Source of the DNA: Sulfurimonas sp. CG01_land_8_20_14_3_00_36_23
Lineage (GTDB): Bacteria > Campylobacterota > Campylobacteria > Campylobacterales > Sulfurimonadaceae
Reading direction: 5' to 3'
Assembly (NCBI GenBank): GCA_002781365.1
Contig: PETN01000037.1
Location: 20,319 to 84,318 of the forward strand
Length of the DNA: 64,000 bases
Part shown: positions 31,174-42,232 of the stretch, piece after piece
Position numbering within the stretch: the first letter of the stretch is position 1
How the letters are laid out: every line of letters begins with the position of its first letter
Program-made: the position numbers and the translations under genes
The notes under the pieces: model-generated
Seen by the model: the letters and a program-made list of their open reading frames with translations, nothing else
What the model was told of the DNA's origin: nothing
Databases searched by the model: none

Positions 31174-31743
31174 TCAGCTTCCGAAACTTCTACTACTAGA
31201 TGTTGAACTTCTGCTTGATGAACCAAAAAAACTCTTTTTTGCTCCACCGCTTGAGGCTCTTGAAGCCGCAGAGCGACTATAGGCACTCTTGTTGGATGAA
31301 GCTGAGTTTTTTGAGAAATTTTTATTGTTCATCAAAGCATTTCCTATCATATTTCCAAGAAGGGAACCAGCAGCAACTGCTAAAATTGTGCCTGCTAAGC
31401 CCATTCCTGCACTTCCTCCACCCTCTTGAAGCGTCTCAGAAGTGCCGTTTTGTACCTTTTGATACTCCTGTTCTGCAAGAGCTTTCATCTCCGCTTCATT
31501 CATAAATCGCTCTACTGTGTTGCCATTCTCATCTTTTTCACGAATAATAGCTCTACTTGGACCATCTGTTGGCATCTCTTCAACAACAATATACTTGCCA
31601 TTTGCCTGTTGTTCTATAATTAAGAAGCGGTTTTGCTGCTCTTGGTTTTGTTGTGGTGCTTCACAACCAGTAAGGATACTCATCATCATTACGCCAGCAC
31701 TACCAAGTGCAACTCCGCCTGCTATTGAAGAAATATGTTTCAC
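31174..31743 (-). CDS. UPF0323-type lipoprotein, Ser-rich C-terminus
   Basis: Lipobox 'ILTGCEAP', Gly-rich TM 'GLAGTILAVAAGSLLGNMIGNAL', Ser/Gly tail; coupled to the YgiC-like gene. Confidence 0.75.
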   Translation of the reverse strand: MKHISSIAGGVALGSAGVMMMSILTGCEAPQQNQEQQNRFLIIEQQANGKYIVVEEMPTDGPSRAIIREKDENGNTVERFMNEAEMKALAEQEYQKVQNGTSETLQEGGGSAGMGLAGTILAVAAGSLLGNMIGNALMNNKNFSKNSASSNKSAYSRSAASRASSGGAKKSFFGSSSRSSTSSSRSFGS

Positions 31744-32213
31744 TACTTTAACTCCTTTTTATTAAGTGTGATTTTTTTCTGAAGAGCATTGTCGTACATT
31801 ACAACCTTCTCTCTTCCGCTATAGTAAATTGTGCCTGTATAGCTGTACTTTTTTGTGTAGAGAGTTGCATTCTCTTTCATAAAAAGTTTTGCTCCTAAAC
31901 TATGCCCTATAGGTGGTATTAGTGTTGAAAACGCAAGTGTTAAAAGTGTCCCAGTGATGAGGAGCGTAAATTTATTGCTGGTGGTATAGATAATAATAAA
32001 CCCTGTAATTAGCGTAAGCGCAAGGTAAAGATAGATATTTTGATTATCGGCAAATAAAATATTGTAATAGAGATCAATCTCATAAAAATCTATATAGTTC
32101 TGTTTGATGCCTAAAAAAATAAAAAAATCCAAAATAAATGTAAAGAGCATACCCGTTAAAAACGCTTGAAAAAATTTACTCATCGCACCCTCCTCATTCT
32201 TTTTTTGTTGCAT
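31743..32213 (-). CDS. Hypothetical membrane protein
   Basis: Several hydrophobic segments; overlaps flanking genes in operon-like order. Confidence 0.55.
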   Translation of the reverse strand: MQQKKNEEGAMSKFFQAFLTGMLFTFILDFFIFLGIKQNYIDFYEIDLYYNILFADNQNIYLYLALTLITGFIIIYTTSNKFTLLITGTLLTLAFSTLIPPIGHSLGAKLFMKENATLYTKKYSYTGTIYYSGREKVVMYDNALQKKITLNKKELK

Positions 32214-32611
32214 TGAATCAGAGTTGAAGAACTTCTTTCCTGCAACCCATTTCTGTCTTCTACTATTATATCTGCTTTATTCTCACAAAAACCTCTCTCA
32301 AATTTTTTACTTGCTTCATTTGCAGAAGTTGAGAAGTTCCATTTTGAGTTTTTTAGTATAGTGGAGTTAAGTGAATTGTTGGCAACTCTAAAAGCTCTAT
32401 TTTTTACTATGAATGTTGTTTTTTTACTGCGGCGAACTAAATTTTTTCTATTTTGGGGAATTCTATTTCCACATGCCAATAAATCTTTGAAGCTTGCATA
32501 GACTTTGATAAAGGGCTTGGATGCTGGGCGTGATTTTATTTGGGAAAGTTTGTCTGAATTTTGAGAGATAAAACCGACAGTAGTGTCGGTTTGCAGGAGG
32601 ATGACAGGCAC
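32180..32611 (-). CDS. Short Sua5/YciO/YrdC-family protein
   Basis: 'MPVILLQTDTTVGFISQNSDKLSQIKSRPASKPFIKVYASF'; probable GTG start at 32611. Confidence 0.75.
   Translation of the reverse strand: MPVILLQTDTTVGFISQNSDKLSQIKSRPASKPFIKVYASFKDLLACGNRIPQNRKNLVRRSKKTTFIVKNRAFRVANNSLNSTILKNSKWNFSTSANEASKKFERGFCENKADIIVEDRNGLQERSSSTLIQCNKKRMRRVR
32466..32478 (-). repeat. GGCATGTGGA-family repeat copy in Sua5-like gene
   Basis: TTTCCACATGCCA; encodes 'LACGN'. Confidence 0.9.
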
Positions 32612-32613
32612 TT

Positions 32614-35600
32614 TTACGCTAGGAAATCTTGAAGTGCGGATACATCGGACCATGAGCTGTTACCCATCTCATCAAGAGCTAAAATAGTTGCTCGTGCTGC
32701 ACTGAGTGTCGTAAAATAAGGTATGTTCTTTCTCAGTACTTCTTGACGTATAACGATAGCATCTTTTTTAGAGGTATTGTTATCTGAAGTGTTGATTGCC
32801 ATGTGGATTTCATTGTTCTTCATATTGTCCTCTATATTTGGACGACCTTCAGAGATTTTAAGAACGCGCTCACATGGAATACCATAATTCTCTATGATTG
32901 CTTGCGTACCTTTTGTCGCAACAAGCTTAAAGCCATGTCTATGAAGACCTTGTGCAATCTCAATCGCATGTACTTTATCACTATCAACAAAAGATAAGAA
33001 ACATGTTCCACCAGTAGGGATTTTATTGCCTGCTGAGAGTTGTGCTTTTGCAAAAGAGATTCCGAAGTTAGAACTAATACCCATAACTTCACCTGTGGAC
33101 TTCATCTCAGGTCCAAGCACTAAGTCCGCACCATAGAGTTTATGGAAAGGAAACACAGCCTCTTTGACAGAAACATGGTTTTTGAGGTGTGGTTTTAAAA
33201 GTCCATTCTCCTCTGTGACAATATTATAGTTATCATAGTATTTTAAGGCACTTCTTAAACTCTCTCCTACCATAACACGAGTAGCAACTTTTGCCAAAGG
33301 CATACCAGTAGCCTTAGATACAAAAGGAACAGTACGAGAAGCACGAGGATTTACCTCTATAAGATAAATCTCATTTTGAAAAATAGCGTATTGAACATTC
33401 ATAAGTCCAACAACACCAAGACCAAGTGCAATCGTTTTCGTTTGTTGCTCTATGTTCTCAATCATCTCTTTTGATAAATTTACAGGAGGAAGTGAACATG
33501 CACTATCTCCCGAGTGGATTCCAGCCTCTTCGATATGTTGCATAACAGAACCGATATAGACATCCTTTCCATCACAGATAGCATCCACATCAAGCTCTAT
33601 TGCTTGGTCTAAAAACTTGTCAATTAAAACAGGTGCTTCATTTGAAACGGAGATTGCAAGTGCCATATATTGTGCTAACTCTTCTTGGCTATAAACGATT
33701 TTCATCCCACGACCACCTAGAACAAAAGAGGGACGTACAAGAACAGGGAAACCTAATCTCTCCGCAATTGCAGGTGCTTCCTCTTTTGTACGCGCAAGAC
33801 CATTTGCGGGTTGTTTGAGTCCATGTGCAGTTACAAAATTAGAAAAGAGTTCTCTATCTTCTGCAAGGTCAATCACAGCCGAAGGTGTTCCTGCAATCTT
33901 TGCACCTATTTTTGTAAGTGAATCTGCAAGTTTAAGCGGAGTCTGCCCACCAAAGTGAACGATGATACCATCTGGTTGCTCATTTTCTATAACTTCTCTC
34001 ACATGCTCAAAGTCGATAGGTTCAAAATAGAGTACATCCGAAGTGTCATAATCCGTAGAAACAGTTTCAGGGTTACAGTTGTACATAATACACTCAATAT
34101 CCATCTCTTTAAGTGCAAAAGCTGCATGAACACAACAGTAGTCAAACTCTATACCTTGCCCGATTCTGTTTGGTCCACCACCAAGAATAAGAACTTTTTT
34201 CTTATCACTTACACGATTCTTTACGTTAGGGAGTTTGGTGATATTTGTTGTTGAGTAGAGATAGGGAGTCAGTGCTTCAAACTCAGCAGAACAAGTATCT
34301 ACTTCATTGTATTCTAAGCTAATGCCAAGTGATTTTCTTGCACTATAAACTTCATTTTCACTTACTTTATGATTTGAATTTTTAGTGATAAGTTGCGCGA
34401 TTTTTTTATCTGAAAACCCATCTACTTTTACACTTCTCATAAAATTTTCATCGTGTAAGATTTTATCTGTAATGGTACTTTCCATTTGAATTAACTCTTC
34501 GATTTGGTATAAAAACCAAGGGTCGATTTGGCATGTGGAAAATAGTTCTTCAACGCTCATACCACGACGGAAACCTTCTGCAACATAGAGCATTCTATCA
34601 GCATTTGGACGACGAATTTCATGCTTCACAAATTCAGTGTCCGCATCTATCTCATCAAAACCACAAAGTCCAGTCTCTAATGAACAGAGTGCTTTTTGCA
34701 TAGACTCTTTAAAAGTACGACCTATTGCCATAACTTCACCCACTGACTTCATACTTGTACTCAAAGTATTTTCAGCTTCAGGGAATTTCTCAAATGTAAA
34801 ACGAGGTATTTTAGTGACGACATAATCGATTACAGGCTCAAAAGAGGCAGGTGTTCCAGTAATGTCATTTGTGATTTCATCAAGGGTAAAACCAACGGCT
34901 AAAAGAGTTGCAACTTTGGCAATAGGATACCCTGTTGCTTTACTTGCAAGTGCAGAGGAGCGAGAAACACGAGGATTCATCTCGATTACAATCATACGCC
35001 CTGTTTTAGGGTCGATAGAGAACTGTACATTACTTCCGCCTGTATCTACACCGATTTCTCTTAAGATTGCAAAAGAGGCATTTCGCATTCTTTGATACTC
35101 TTTATCCGTTAAAGTAAGCGCTGGAGCAACAGTAATACTGTCTCCTGTATGCACACCCATCGGGTCAAAATTTTCAATCGCACAGACGATGATACAGTTA
35201 TCAGCTTTGTCACGGATAACTTCCATCTCATACTCTTTCCAGCCTAAAAGTGACTCTTCTATGAGGATTTCAGTGACTGGAGATTCATCCAAACCGCGTG
35301 CTGCAAGTTTTTTAAATTCATCCATATTATAAGCAACACCAGAACCACCACCTGCAAGTGTAAATGAGGCTCTAATGATAATAGGAAAACCGATTGCATT
35401 TGCTGCTGCAAGTGCATCTTCCATGTTGTAAGCATATTTTGAGAATGGTAAATCCATACCAATTTTTATCATTGCATCTTTGAATGCTAATCTGTCTTCA
35501 CCTTTATGTATTGCTTCTGGAGATGCACCTAAAAATTCTATTCCTTCAAGCATCCCTTTCTCATACATACTTGTAGCAACATTAAGTGCAGTCTGTCCGC

Positions 35601-35871
35601 CCATCGTTGGAAGTACAGCATCTACCTTCTCTTTCTTGATGATTTTAGCAATCACATCTTCTTTGATTGGTTCTATGTAGGTTCTATCTGCAAACTCAGG
35701 GTCTGTCATAATAGTTGCAGGATTTGAGTTGATGAGGATGACACGGTAGCCCAACTCTTTTAATGTTTTAACCGCTTGTGTCCCTGAATAATCAAATTCA
35801 CATGCTTGTCCAATAATGATTGGTCCTGACCCTATAAGTAAAATAGTCTTAATATCTGTGCGTTTTGGCAT
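32614..35871 (-). CDS. carB: Carbamoyl-phosphate synthase large subunit
   Basis: '[52 protein letters not shown]', duplicated ATP-grasp domains. Confidence 0.98.
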   Translation of the reverse strand: MPKRTDIKTILLIGSGPIIIGQACEFDYSGTQAVKTLKELGYRVILINSNPATIMTDPEFADRTYIEPIKEDVIAKIIKKEKVDAVLPTMGGQTALNVATSMYEKGMLEGIEFLGASPEAIHKGEDRLAFKDAMIKIGMDLPFSKYAYNMEDALAAANAIGFPIIIRASFTLAGGGSGVAYNMDEFKKLAARGLDESPVTEILIEESLLGWKEYEMEVIRDKADNCIIVCAIENFDPMGVHTGDSITVAPALTLTDKEYQRMRNASFAILREIGVDTGGSNVQFSIDPKTGRMIVIEMNPRVSRSSALASKATGYPIAKVATLLAVGFTLDEITNDITGTPASFEPVIDYVVTKIPRFTFEKFPEAENTLSTSMKSVGEVMAIGRTFKESMQKALCSLETGLCGFDEIDADTEFVKHEIRRPNADRMLYVAEGFRRGMSVEELFSTCQIDPWFLYQIEELIQMESTITDKILHDENFMRSVKVDGFSDKKIAQLITKNSNHKVSENEVYSARKSLGISLEYNEVDTCSAEFEALTPYLYSTTNITKLPNVKNRVSDKKKVLILGGGPNRIGQGIEFDYCCVHAAFALKEMDIECIMYNCNPETVSTDYDTSDVLYFEPIDFEHVREVIENEQPDGIIVHFGGQTPLKLADSLTKIGAKIAGTPSAVIDLAEDRELFSNFVTAHGLKQPANGLARTKEEAPAIAERLGFPVLVRPSFVLGGRGMKIVYSQEELAQYMALAISVSNEAPVLIDKFLDQAIELDVDAICDGKDVYIGSVMQHIEEAGIHSGDSACSLPPVNLSKEMIENIEQQTKTIALGLGVVGLMNVQYAIFQNEIYLIEVNPRASRTVPFVSKATGMPLAKVATRVMVGESLRSALKYYDNYNIVTEENGLLKPHLKNHVSVKEAVFPFHKLYGADLVLGPEMKSTGEVMGISSNFGISFAKAQLSAGNKIPTGGTCFLSFVDSDKVHAIEIAQGLHRHGFKLVATKGTQAIIENYGIPCERVLKISEGRPNIEDNMKNNEIHMAINTSDNNTSKKDAIVIRQEVLRKNIPYFTTLSAARATILALDEMGNSSWSDVSALQDFLA
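34529..34541 (+). repeat. GGCATGTGGA-family repeat copy in carB
   Basis: tTGGCATGTGGAAAA; encodes 'LFSTCQID' on the minus strand. Confidence 0.9.
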
Positions 35872-35966
35872 TTGAAACCTTTAATAAATGTGCGTAAAAA
35901 ATTTGTTTATTATAGACAAAAGGCACTTAAAATTTGATGAGTTTTTCTAAGAAATAGAGATGTTGA

Positions 35967-36713
35967 TTAGTACTCAAAAGTATAGATAAGAGAAGCTAAT
36001 CCAGAGAAGATAAAAGTATCATTTACAATTGGACTATTTGCGGCTTCATTCGAGAGTTTATCAACTTTAAGATTGATAAAAGCAGAGAGCTCTTTTGTAA
36101 AAGGGTAGGTGATGTATGTTTGAAGACCATATTGTAAGCCTGCATTTGTTTGATAAGCTACTCTTGAAGGAGTTGCTTCATTCTCTTGTACACCATAATA
36201 GTAGTTGGTAAACTGAGATGACTGGTAGGTCAGTGTAGCACTAGGGTAGAGTGAAAAATCTCCAACTTTAAACTCGTACCCAAGCTCTGATTCGATAACC
36301 CAACTATTAGTGTTATTTAAAATGTCATTCATAGCCATTATCTCAAAGTAGGCTTTATCTGCTTTTAGACTAAAAGCTACACCAGCTTCAAAGGAACTCT
36401 TTTTATCTTCCATTCCTGTAAGTGCGTTAGAGTCCGTACTTTTATAGCTGTATGGTCTTGGCTGTGTAGTTAGAGAAAGCCCCCAAGAGTAGTCATCATT
36501 TTTTTTACCTAAAAAGTACACTCCAAATCTCGTCCATCGAATATAAGCAATGCCATTGTCAAAAAAGAGAACAGGAGAGGGTGTTAGGATGGGCGAAACA
36601 TCTTTATAGGGTTGTGTCTGCATCCATGGACCAAGACCAAGAGTGATTTTCTCTTTTTTATCCTCCGCAATAGCAGTAAAGAAAATTAAAATTAAAATAA
36701 CTAGGTATTTCAT
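35967..36713 (-). CDS. MipA/OmpV-like outer-membrane protein (putative)
   Basis: Signal peptide; 'LGLGPWMQTQPYKDVSPILTPSPVLFFDNG', C-terminal beta-strand ending 'YTFEY'. Confidence 0.6.
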   Translation of the reverse strand: MKYLVILILIFFTAIAEDKKEKITLGLGPWMQTQPYKDVSPILTPSPVLFFDNGIAYIRWTRFGVYFLGKKNDDYSWGLSLTTQPRPYSYKSTDSNALTGMEDKKSSFEAGVAFSLKADKAYFEIMAMNDILNNTNSWVIESELGYEFKVGDFSLYPSATLTYQSSQFTNYYYGVQENEATPSRVAYQTNAGLQYGLQTYITYPFTKELSAFINLKVDKLSNEAANSPIVNDTFIFSGLASLIYTFEY

Positions 36714-37471
36714 CTGACGCTCCTTATTATATGAAAGTAGTTTGGATCATTCGCTTTGTAATAAGGCTCAATGATAGCATTTTGGTACCCTTGTGATTTT
36801 TTGACAGAGAGTACTTTCCCAACCTTTAACCCTTTAAAAAAGATTTTGTCAAGTCCAGAGGTAACAACTTCATCCCCAACTTCTACAGTAAACCATGCGG
36901 GAATAAATTTTACAACCAAATTGTGTCCATTGTTTCCATGTACAATTCCAGGTGCTAAGCCTGAACCAACATAAACAGCATAGGAACTTTTAATATCCCT
37001 ATTTAAAAGAGCGAGTGGTTTTTTATCTTGTGAGATAACAATTCCAGCCACAAGCTCTTTATAGGTAAGCCCATAAATTTTAGTAGGGTCATAATCATCA
37101 ATCTCAAGCCAAACTTGATTTAAGTCTCCAAATTTAGAGTAGGAGATAGTTCGTACAAGTTCAACTTTTGGATCTGTTCTTAATTTTGAACTGTTCTCTT
37201 GAAAGAGGTCATTCACTTCTGAAGCTAACTGCTGCATTACAAGATGATTATTCTCATATTGGCTCAGTTGTTGTGTTAACTCTTCTATGTGTTTGGCTTG
37301 GAAAAAGTGCTTGTCAATTGTGTTTTCTACAAATTCACTTGCATTATGATAGGTGGACTTAATTTGATTAAGAGCTGAAGTTAAAGGGCCTTGAATCGTA
37401 TTTGAAAAATAGAGTGCACCCAAAAAGAGTGCAAAAAAGATTGTAAAAAAGCTAAAGAGCTTTTTATTCAT
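36710..37471 (-). CDS. mreC: Rod shape-determining protein MreC
   Basis: N-terminal TM, coiled coil, 'GDEVVTSGLDKIFFKGLKVGKVLSV'; downstream of mreB. Confidence 0.9.
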   Translation of the reverse strand: MNKKLFSFFTIFFALFLGALYFSNTIQGPLTSALNQIKSTYHNASEFVENTIDKHFFQAKHIEELTQQLSQYENNHLVMQQLASEVNDLFQENSSKLRTDPKVELVRTISYSKFGDLNQVWLEIDDYDPTKIYGLTYKELVAGIVISQDKKPLALLNRDIKSSYAVYVGSGLAPGIVHGNNGHNLVVKFIPAWFTVEVGDEVVTSGLDKIFFKGLKVGKVLSVKKSQGYQNAIIEPYYKANDPNYFHIIRSVR

Positions 37472-38501
37472 TTTCGAAAAGTTCTTGTAGTAAATCTATC
37501 TCTTCAAGTGCTCTTCCTGTCCCTCTAGCAACTGCTAAAAGAGGTTCATCTGCAACAAAAACAGGGATTTTTACAATATTAGATAAATATTTATCAAGTT
37601 GGCGAATTAAAGCCCCACCACCTGTTAGGATAATTCCATGGTTTACAATGTCTCCCGCTAAATCTGGTGGCATTTTTTCAAGTACATCTCTAAGTGCTTC
37701 TGAAATCTCTTTAAGAGGCTCTTTCATCGCTTCTCTTGCATCTTCACTTGTGAGTTCAACTGAACTTAAAAGTCCTTCAACTTGGTCACGCCCATTGACA
37801 ACCATTGTTAACTCTTCATCAAGAGTCGCAGCAGTACCAATATTGATTTTAATCTCTTCAGCCGTGCGCTCTCCGATTAAAAGATTGTATTTTTTCTTTA
37901 CATAATCTACGATAGCTTTATCGAGTTTGTCTCCAGCCGTACGAATTGATTTTGAAAGCACCAATCCACCAAGAGAAACAACCCCGATTTCAGTTGTACC
38001 ACCACCAATATCAACGACTAAATTTCCATGAGGCTCACGAATATCGATTCCAGCCCCAATTGCCGCTGCCATTGGCTCTTCAATAAGAAAAACTTCACGA
38101 GCACCAGCACTTAGAGCTGACTCACGAACAGCTTTTCTCTCAACCTGTGTTAAACCATAAGGAACACAGATAATAATTCTTGGACTGATTAATGAACTAC
38201 GACCATGCGCCTTTTCTATGAACTTTCTAATCATCTTTTCAGTCATGTCAAAGTCAGCAATAACTCCATCTCTCATAGGACGGATAGCTTTGATATTTCC
38301 AGGAGTTTTTCCAACCATATCTTTTGCTTCTTGTCCAACTGCTAAAACTCTCTGCACGCCATGTCTTTCAGTTTTTACTGCAACAACAGAGGGCTCATTG
38401 ATGATGATTCCTCTCCCTTTTGCAATTACGATTGTATTGGCAGTTCCTAAGTCAATGGATAAATCATTTGAGAAAAGACCTATTAATTTATTAAATATCA
38501 T
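37464..38501 (-). CDS. mreB: Rod shape-determining protein MreB
   Basis: 'SIDLGTANTIVIAKGRGIIINEPSVVA', 'VDIGGGTTEIGVVSLGG'. Confidence 0.98.
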   Translation of the reverse strand: MIFNKLIGLFSNDLSIDLGTANTIVIAKGRGIIINEPSVVAVKTERHGVQRVLAVGQEAKDMVGKTPGNIKAIRPMRDGVIADFDMTEKMIRKFIEKAHGRSSLISPRIIICVPYGLTQVERKAVRESALSAGAREVFLIEEPMAAAIGAGIDIREPHGNLVVDIGGGTTEIGVVSLGGLVLSKSIRTAGDKLDKAIVDYVKKKYNLLIGERTAEEIKINIGTAATLDEELTMVVNGRDQVEGLLSSVELTSEDAREAMKEPLKEISEALRDVLEKMPPDLAGDIVNHGIILTGGGALIRQLDKYLSNIVKIPVFVADEPLLAVARGTGRALEEIDLLQELFENE

Positions 38502-38510
38502 TTTTTTGCC

Positions 38511-39749
38511 TTATGCTGTTTTTTTTGTAGATTTTTTGATGTACACTGGCTTCTCACCATTCTCAATTACCTCTTTGGTAATTAAAACCTCATAGCCGCT
38601 GTACTCTGGGAGTTCATACATAATATCTATCATATTCTCTTCTAAAATAGCACGAAGTCCACGCGCCCCTGTTTTTCTTACAAGTGCTTTTTTTGCGATA
38701 CTAAGAAGTGCTTCCTCTTCAAAGTTTAACTCAACTTCATCTATGGAAAATAGTTTTTTATACTGTTTTACAAGTGAGTTTTTTGGTTCTGTAAGGATTC
38801 GAACCATATCATGCTCATTGATTTCATTTAACGATGCAATAATTGGTAATCTACCAACGAGCTCAGGGATGAGTCCGTAAGAGACTAAATCATCTGGTTC
38901 AACCATATCAAAAGTAGGTTTTTGCTCATCTTTGGTCTTCTTCTCATGCCCAAAGCCTAAGACATTGTTTCCTTGCTTTCTTTTTAATATCTCTTCGAGA
39001 CCATCAAAAGCGCCACCACAGATGAAGAGAATATTTGTTGTGTCTATAGAAGTAAACTCTTGATTAGGGTGTTTTCTTCCACCTTTTGGTGGAATGTTTA
39101 CGTGCGCACCCTCAATGATTTTAAGAAGTGCTTGTTGCACACCTTCTCCTGAAACATCACGCGTGATAGAGCGGTTTTCACTCATGCGTGAAACTTTATC
39201 TACTTCATCTATAAAAACGATCCCTTGCTGTGCTCTCTCAATATCTCCATCTGCAGCTTGTAAAAGTTTTGTAAGAATGTTTTCAACATCCTCTCCAACA
39301 TATCCAGCTTCCGTTAGGCTTGTTGCATCTGCAATAGCAATAGGTACATTTAAAACTCTTGCAATTGTTTGTGCCAGAAGTGTCTTACCACTTCCCGTTG
39401 GACCTATGAGGAGTACATTTGATTTTGATATCTCTGTATCATCATCTGAAACATTTTTAGTCTTGAAAATTCTTTTATAGTGGTTATAGACTGCCACACT
39501 TAAAAGTTTTCTAGCTCTCTCTTGACCGATGATGTATTCACCTAAAAATGCATCTAACTCTTTAGGTGTCATAAGTTTGGTTACAGTATCAACAAGCTCT
39601 TGTGTCTCATGGCTCTGCGGCTCATCACCAAACATGATTTTATAAGCAGAAGTTACACAGTTCTTACAGATATAAACAGCATTTCCAGCTATTAAAGGGT
39701 TTGCATCGCTTTCGCTTGCATCACAAAAACTACAGTGTCTATGAATCAT
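38511..39749 (-). CDS. clpX: ATP-dependent Clp protease ATP-binding subunit ClpX
   Basis: Zn finger 'CSFCDASES...CKNC', '[18 protein letters not shown]', '[13 protein letters not shown]'. Confidence 0.97.
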   Translation of the reverse strand: MIHRHCSFCDASESDANPLIAGNAVYICKNCVTSAYKIMFGDEPQSHETQELVDTVTKLMTPKELDAFLGEYIIGQERARKLLSVAVYNHYKRIFKTKNVSDDDTEISKSNVLLIGPTGSGKTLLAQTIARVLNVPIAIADATSLTEAGYVGEDVENILTKLLQAADGDIERAQQGIVFIDEVDKVSRMSENRSITRDVSGEGVQQALLKIIEGAHVNIPPKGGRKHPNQEFTSIDTTNILFICGGAFDGLEEILKRKQGNNVLGFGHEKKTKDEQKPTFDMVEPDDLVSYGLIPELVGRLPIIASLNEINEHDMVRILTEPKNSLVKQYKKLFSIDEVELNFEEEALLSIAKKALVRKTGARGLRAILEENMIDIMYELPEYSGYEVLITKEVIENGEKPVYIKKSTKKTA

Positions 39750-40549
39750 ACATTTTTCCTCTCATATGGAATCCCACGTTTTGTTTTGAGTATAAAGTTA
39801 CAAAGGTTTTGAACATGATGATTCTGAGTTTTTTCAAGGAGTTCATTTGCCACATCTTTAAGTGGTTTCCCAGATTCAAAAAGTTCTTTATAGGCATGTT
39901 TAAGCTCATCTATCTCCTCTCTTTTGAGGTTTCGTCTTAAGCCTGTTAAGTTAAGTCCGCGAAGATATGCACGATTTCCCTCAGCCATGCAGTATGGTGG
40001 TACATCTTGCGCGAGTGCAGAAGCACCTGCTATCATTGCATAATCACCGATATGCACAAACTGGTGGATAGGTGTCATGCCGCCAATAACAGCATAATCT
40101 CCCATTTCCACATGCCCAGCTAAAGTTGCAGCATTTGCAAGGATACAGTGGTTTCCGATGAGAACATCATGACCGATATGCACATAACCCATAAAAAGAT
40201 TGTGTGAACCAATAATAGTCTTTCCACCGCCACCTTTTGTACCAGGGTTAAAGAGTGTAAACTCTCTTATTTTATTGTTGTCACCTATGATAAGTTCAAC
40301 ATCTTCACCCGCAAATTTCAGATCTTGAGGAACTGAACCGATTACGGCATGTGAAAATATATGGTTGTTTTTACCAATGGTTGTTTTCCCATAGATGGAT
40401 GTGTTTTGGTCGATGACCGTTCCATCCCCTATAGTCGTTTGTGAAGAGATTAAGCAATAAGGACCTATCTCTACATTTTTTCCAATAATGGCGCCCTTTT
40501 CTATAATAGCTAAAGGGGAAATTTTACTATTTGGCATTGTTCGCCTCAC
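39746..40549 (-). CDS. lpxA: UDP-N-acetylglucosamine acyltransferase LpxA
   Basis: Hexapeptide repeats; '[32 protein letters not shown]'. Confidence 0.95.
   Translation of the reverse strand: MRRTMPNSKISPLAIIEKGAIIGKNVEIGPYCLISSQTTIGDGTVIDQNTSIYGKTTIGKNNHIFSHAVIGSVPQDLKFAGEDVELIIGDNNKIREFTLFNPGTKGGGGKTIIGSHNLFMGYVHIGHDVLIGNHCILANAATLAGHVEMGDYAVIGGMTPIHQFVHIGDYAMIAGASALAQDVPPYCMAEGNRAYLRGLNLTGLRRNLKREEIDELKHAYKELFESGKPLKDVANELLEKTQNHHVQNLCNFILKTKRGIPYERKNV
40105..40116 (-). repeat. GGCATGTGGA-family repeat copy in lpxA
   Basis: TTTCCACATGCCc; encodes 'AGHVEMGD'. Confidence 0.75.
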
Positions 40550-40589
40550 TCTGTTGAACTGTAGTTCTTGTACGCAATATTTTACCTTT

Positions 40590-41039
40590 TTACTTATCTA
40601 CAATCATAGCTTTTAATTCAGCCTGAGAAACGAGTACATCATCTACATAAGCTTTTCCATCAAGCATCCAGATAGAACCTTTGCGTTTTATAACACTGAT
40701 ACGGTACTCTAATCTGTCTCCTGGTCTCACAGGTGAACGGAATTTTGCTTTGTCGATGCTCATGAAGTAAACTACTTTGTTCGCAGCTTCCTCTTCTGTC
40801 ATATCATCCATGCTTTTAAATGCAAGAATTCCGCCAGCTTGGGCCATTCCTTCGAGTATCATAACGCCTGGATAAATTGGGTGACCTGGAAAATGTCCTT
40901 GAAAAATATTGTCACCAATTGTTACATTTTTAAAACCTACAAGTGTTTCGTTTTTTACAATATCCGTAACACGGTCTAAGAGTAAAAAAGGGTATCTGTG
41001 AGGTATGATTTTTTGTATTTCCATAACATCCATAATCAT
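40590..41039 (-). CDS. fabZ: 3-hydroxyacyl-ACP dehydratase FabZ
   Basis: '[13 protein letters not shown]', '[27 protein letters not shown]'. Confidence 0.97.
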   Translation of the reverse strand: MIMDVMEIQKIIPHRYPFLLLDRVTDIVKNETLVGFKNVTIGDNIFQGHFPGHPIYPGVMILEGMAQAGGILAFKSMDDMTEEEAANKVVYFMSIDKAKFRSPVRPGDRLEYRISVIKRKGSIWMLDGKAYVDDVLVSQAELKAMIVDK

Positions 41040-41088
41040 GAGTATTTCGCCTTATATAATAATTTGGGCTATTTTATCTAAACAAATA

Positions 41089-42171
41089 TTAGATTATGAT
41101 TATTTTCTCTTTTGTGTCTTCATAAGTTTTTGCATCGAGGTGGATTGTTAGTTTGGCATCGCTCAAAGTCTCCATGACAATGAGAGGAGTTAAATCGTAA
41201 TTTCCACATGCCAAAGATGCTCTTATCTTTAACTCCTCTTCAAAGTTTGGAGGGTTGTAAATAAGCTCATTAAGATTTTTGTAGAGTTTTCCACATGCCA
41301 AGTTAAAAGTCTCAAGCGTGATAAATTTTATCTCTTCACGGTTAAAGTAGTGAATATTTGAAGCTTCAAACTCTATACGTCCTTGCGCCTGTTTTCTTGG
41401 GAGCGTGGAGTAGGAGAGGGCATAGGCAGGAATCGTTTTATTTTTCCCCTCAGTGACTTTAAAGCTGAGTTGACGGTAGTTTAAAAACTTCTGTTTTATT
41501 ATCTTATAGGCTATATTTTTATCTTCTAGCTCCATGCGATATTTGTACATCTCTAGCCTCTCCTCAATGGAAGCGGGTAAGATTTTGCCAGAGAGAGGCG
41601 AGAACATCTCATCCATCACTCTGTGTTGCTGCTCTCTTTGCATCGTCAGACCAAAAATACATCCGCAGTAGTCCTGACGGTAGAGCTGTTGCTCTTTTGT
41701 GACGCGGCTTTGGTCTTGTGTTCCGCCACCTGAGCGATAATCGACGGCTATAAATTCAAGCCCATGCTTTTTGTGAAAAGTATCTCCAGCTTTTTTTAAC
41801 TGCTCTTGAGATTTGAGTGGGCTAACGAGGAGGGTTGTTGTCATCTTGGTCTCACCTAGTTCAAGGGCTTTATGGGCACTTACATCAAAGCGTTTGTCAA
41901 AACAGACTTCACATCTTGCACCTTTTTCTGGCTCTTTTTCTAACCCTTTGACAGCCTGCATCCAAGCCTCAAAATCGTATTCGCCTTCAAGTAAATCTAT
42001 ACCTAGTTTTTTACAACTTCTTTGCACATCAAGATAGCGGAGTTGGTACTCTGAATAGGGGTGAATATTGGGGTCATAAAAAAAACCAGTAAGTTTTTCT
42101 TGGGGATAATCGTGTTGGAGTTTTTCTAAAAAAAAGTGCGAATCAACGCTACAACAGATATGTACTAAGAT
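41089..42171 (-). CDS. queH: Epoxyqueuosine reductase QueH; apparent non-canonical ATC start
   Basis: Frame extends above the ORF-track start (GTG 42027) to encode '(M)LVHICCSVDSHFFLEKLQHDYPQEKLTGFFYDPNIHPYSEYQLRYLDVQRSC'; C-C pairs, 'YRQDYCGCIFGL'; in-frame TAA at 42183-42181. Confidence 0.85.
   Translation of the reverse strand: MLVHICCSVDSHFFLEKLQHDYPQEKLTGFFYDPNIHPYSEYQLRYLDVQRSCKKLGIDLLEGEYDFEAWMQAVKGLEKEPEKGARCEVCFDKRFDVSAHKALELGETKMTTTLLVSPLKSQEQLKKAGDTFHKKHGLEFIAVDYRSGGGTQDQSRVTKEQQLYRQDYCGCIFGLTMQREQQHRVMDEMFSPLSGKILPASIEERLEMYKYRMELEDKNIAYKIIKQKFLNYRQLSFKVTEGKNKTIPAYALSYSTLPRKQAQGRIEFEASNIHYFNREEIKFITLETFNLACGKLYKNLNELIYNPPNFEEELKIRASLACGNYDLTPLIVMETLSDAKLTIHLDAKTYEDTKEKIIII
41201..41213 (-). 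repeat. GGCATGTGGA-family repeat copy in queH
   Basis: TTTCCACATGCCA; encodes 'LACGN'. Confidence 0.9.
41288..41300 (-). repeat. GGCATGTGGA-family repeat copy in queH
   Basis: TTTCCACATGCCA; encodes 'LACGK'. Confidence 0.9.
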
Positions 42172-42186
42172 GTTTTTTCCTTAAGG

Positions 42187-42222
42187 TTTCCACATGCCAA
42201 GAGTCTCTCTTCTTGGCATGTG
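42187..42222. terminator. Hairpin built from two inverted repeat copies between ppiase and queH
   Basis: TTTCCACATGCCAAGA-GTCTCTCT-TCTTGGCATGTGcAAA; one arm is a perfect copy, the other has one mismatch. Confidence 0.75.
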
Positions 42223-42232
42223 CAAAGAGCGC

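Noticed and set aside
40346-40357. GGCATGTGaAAA in lpxA
   Set aside because: One mismatch inside the core; noted as a possible degenerate copy but not counted.
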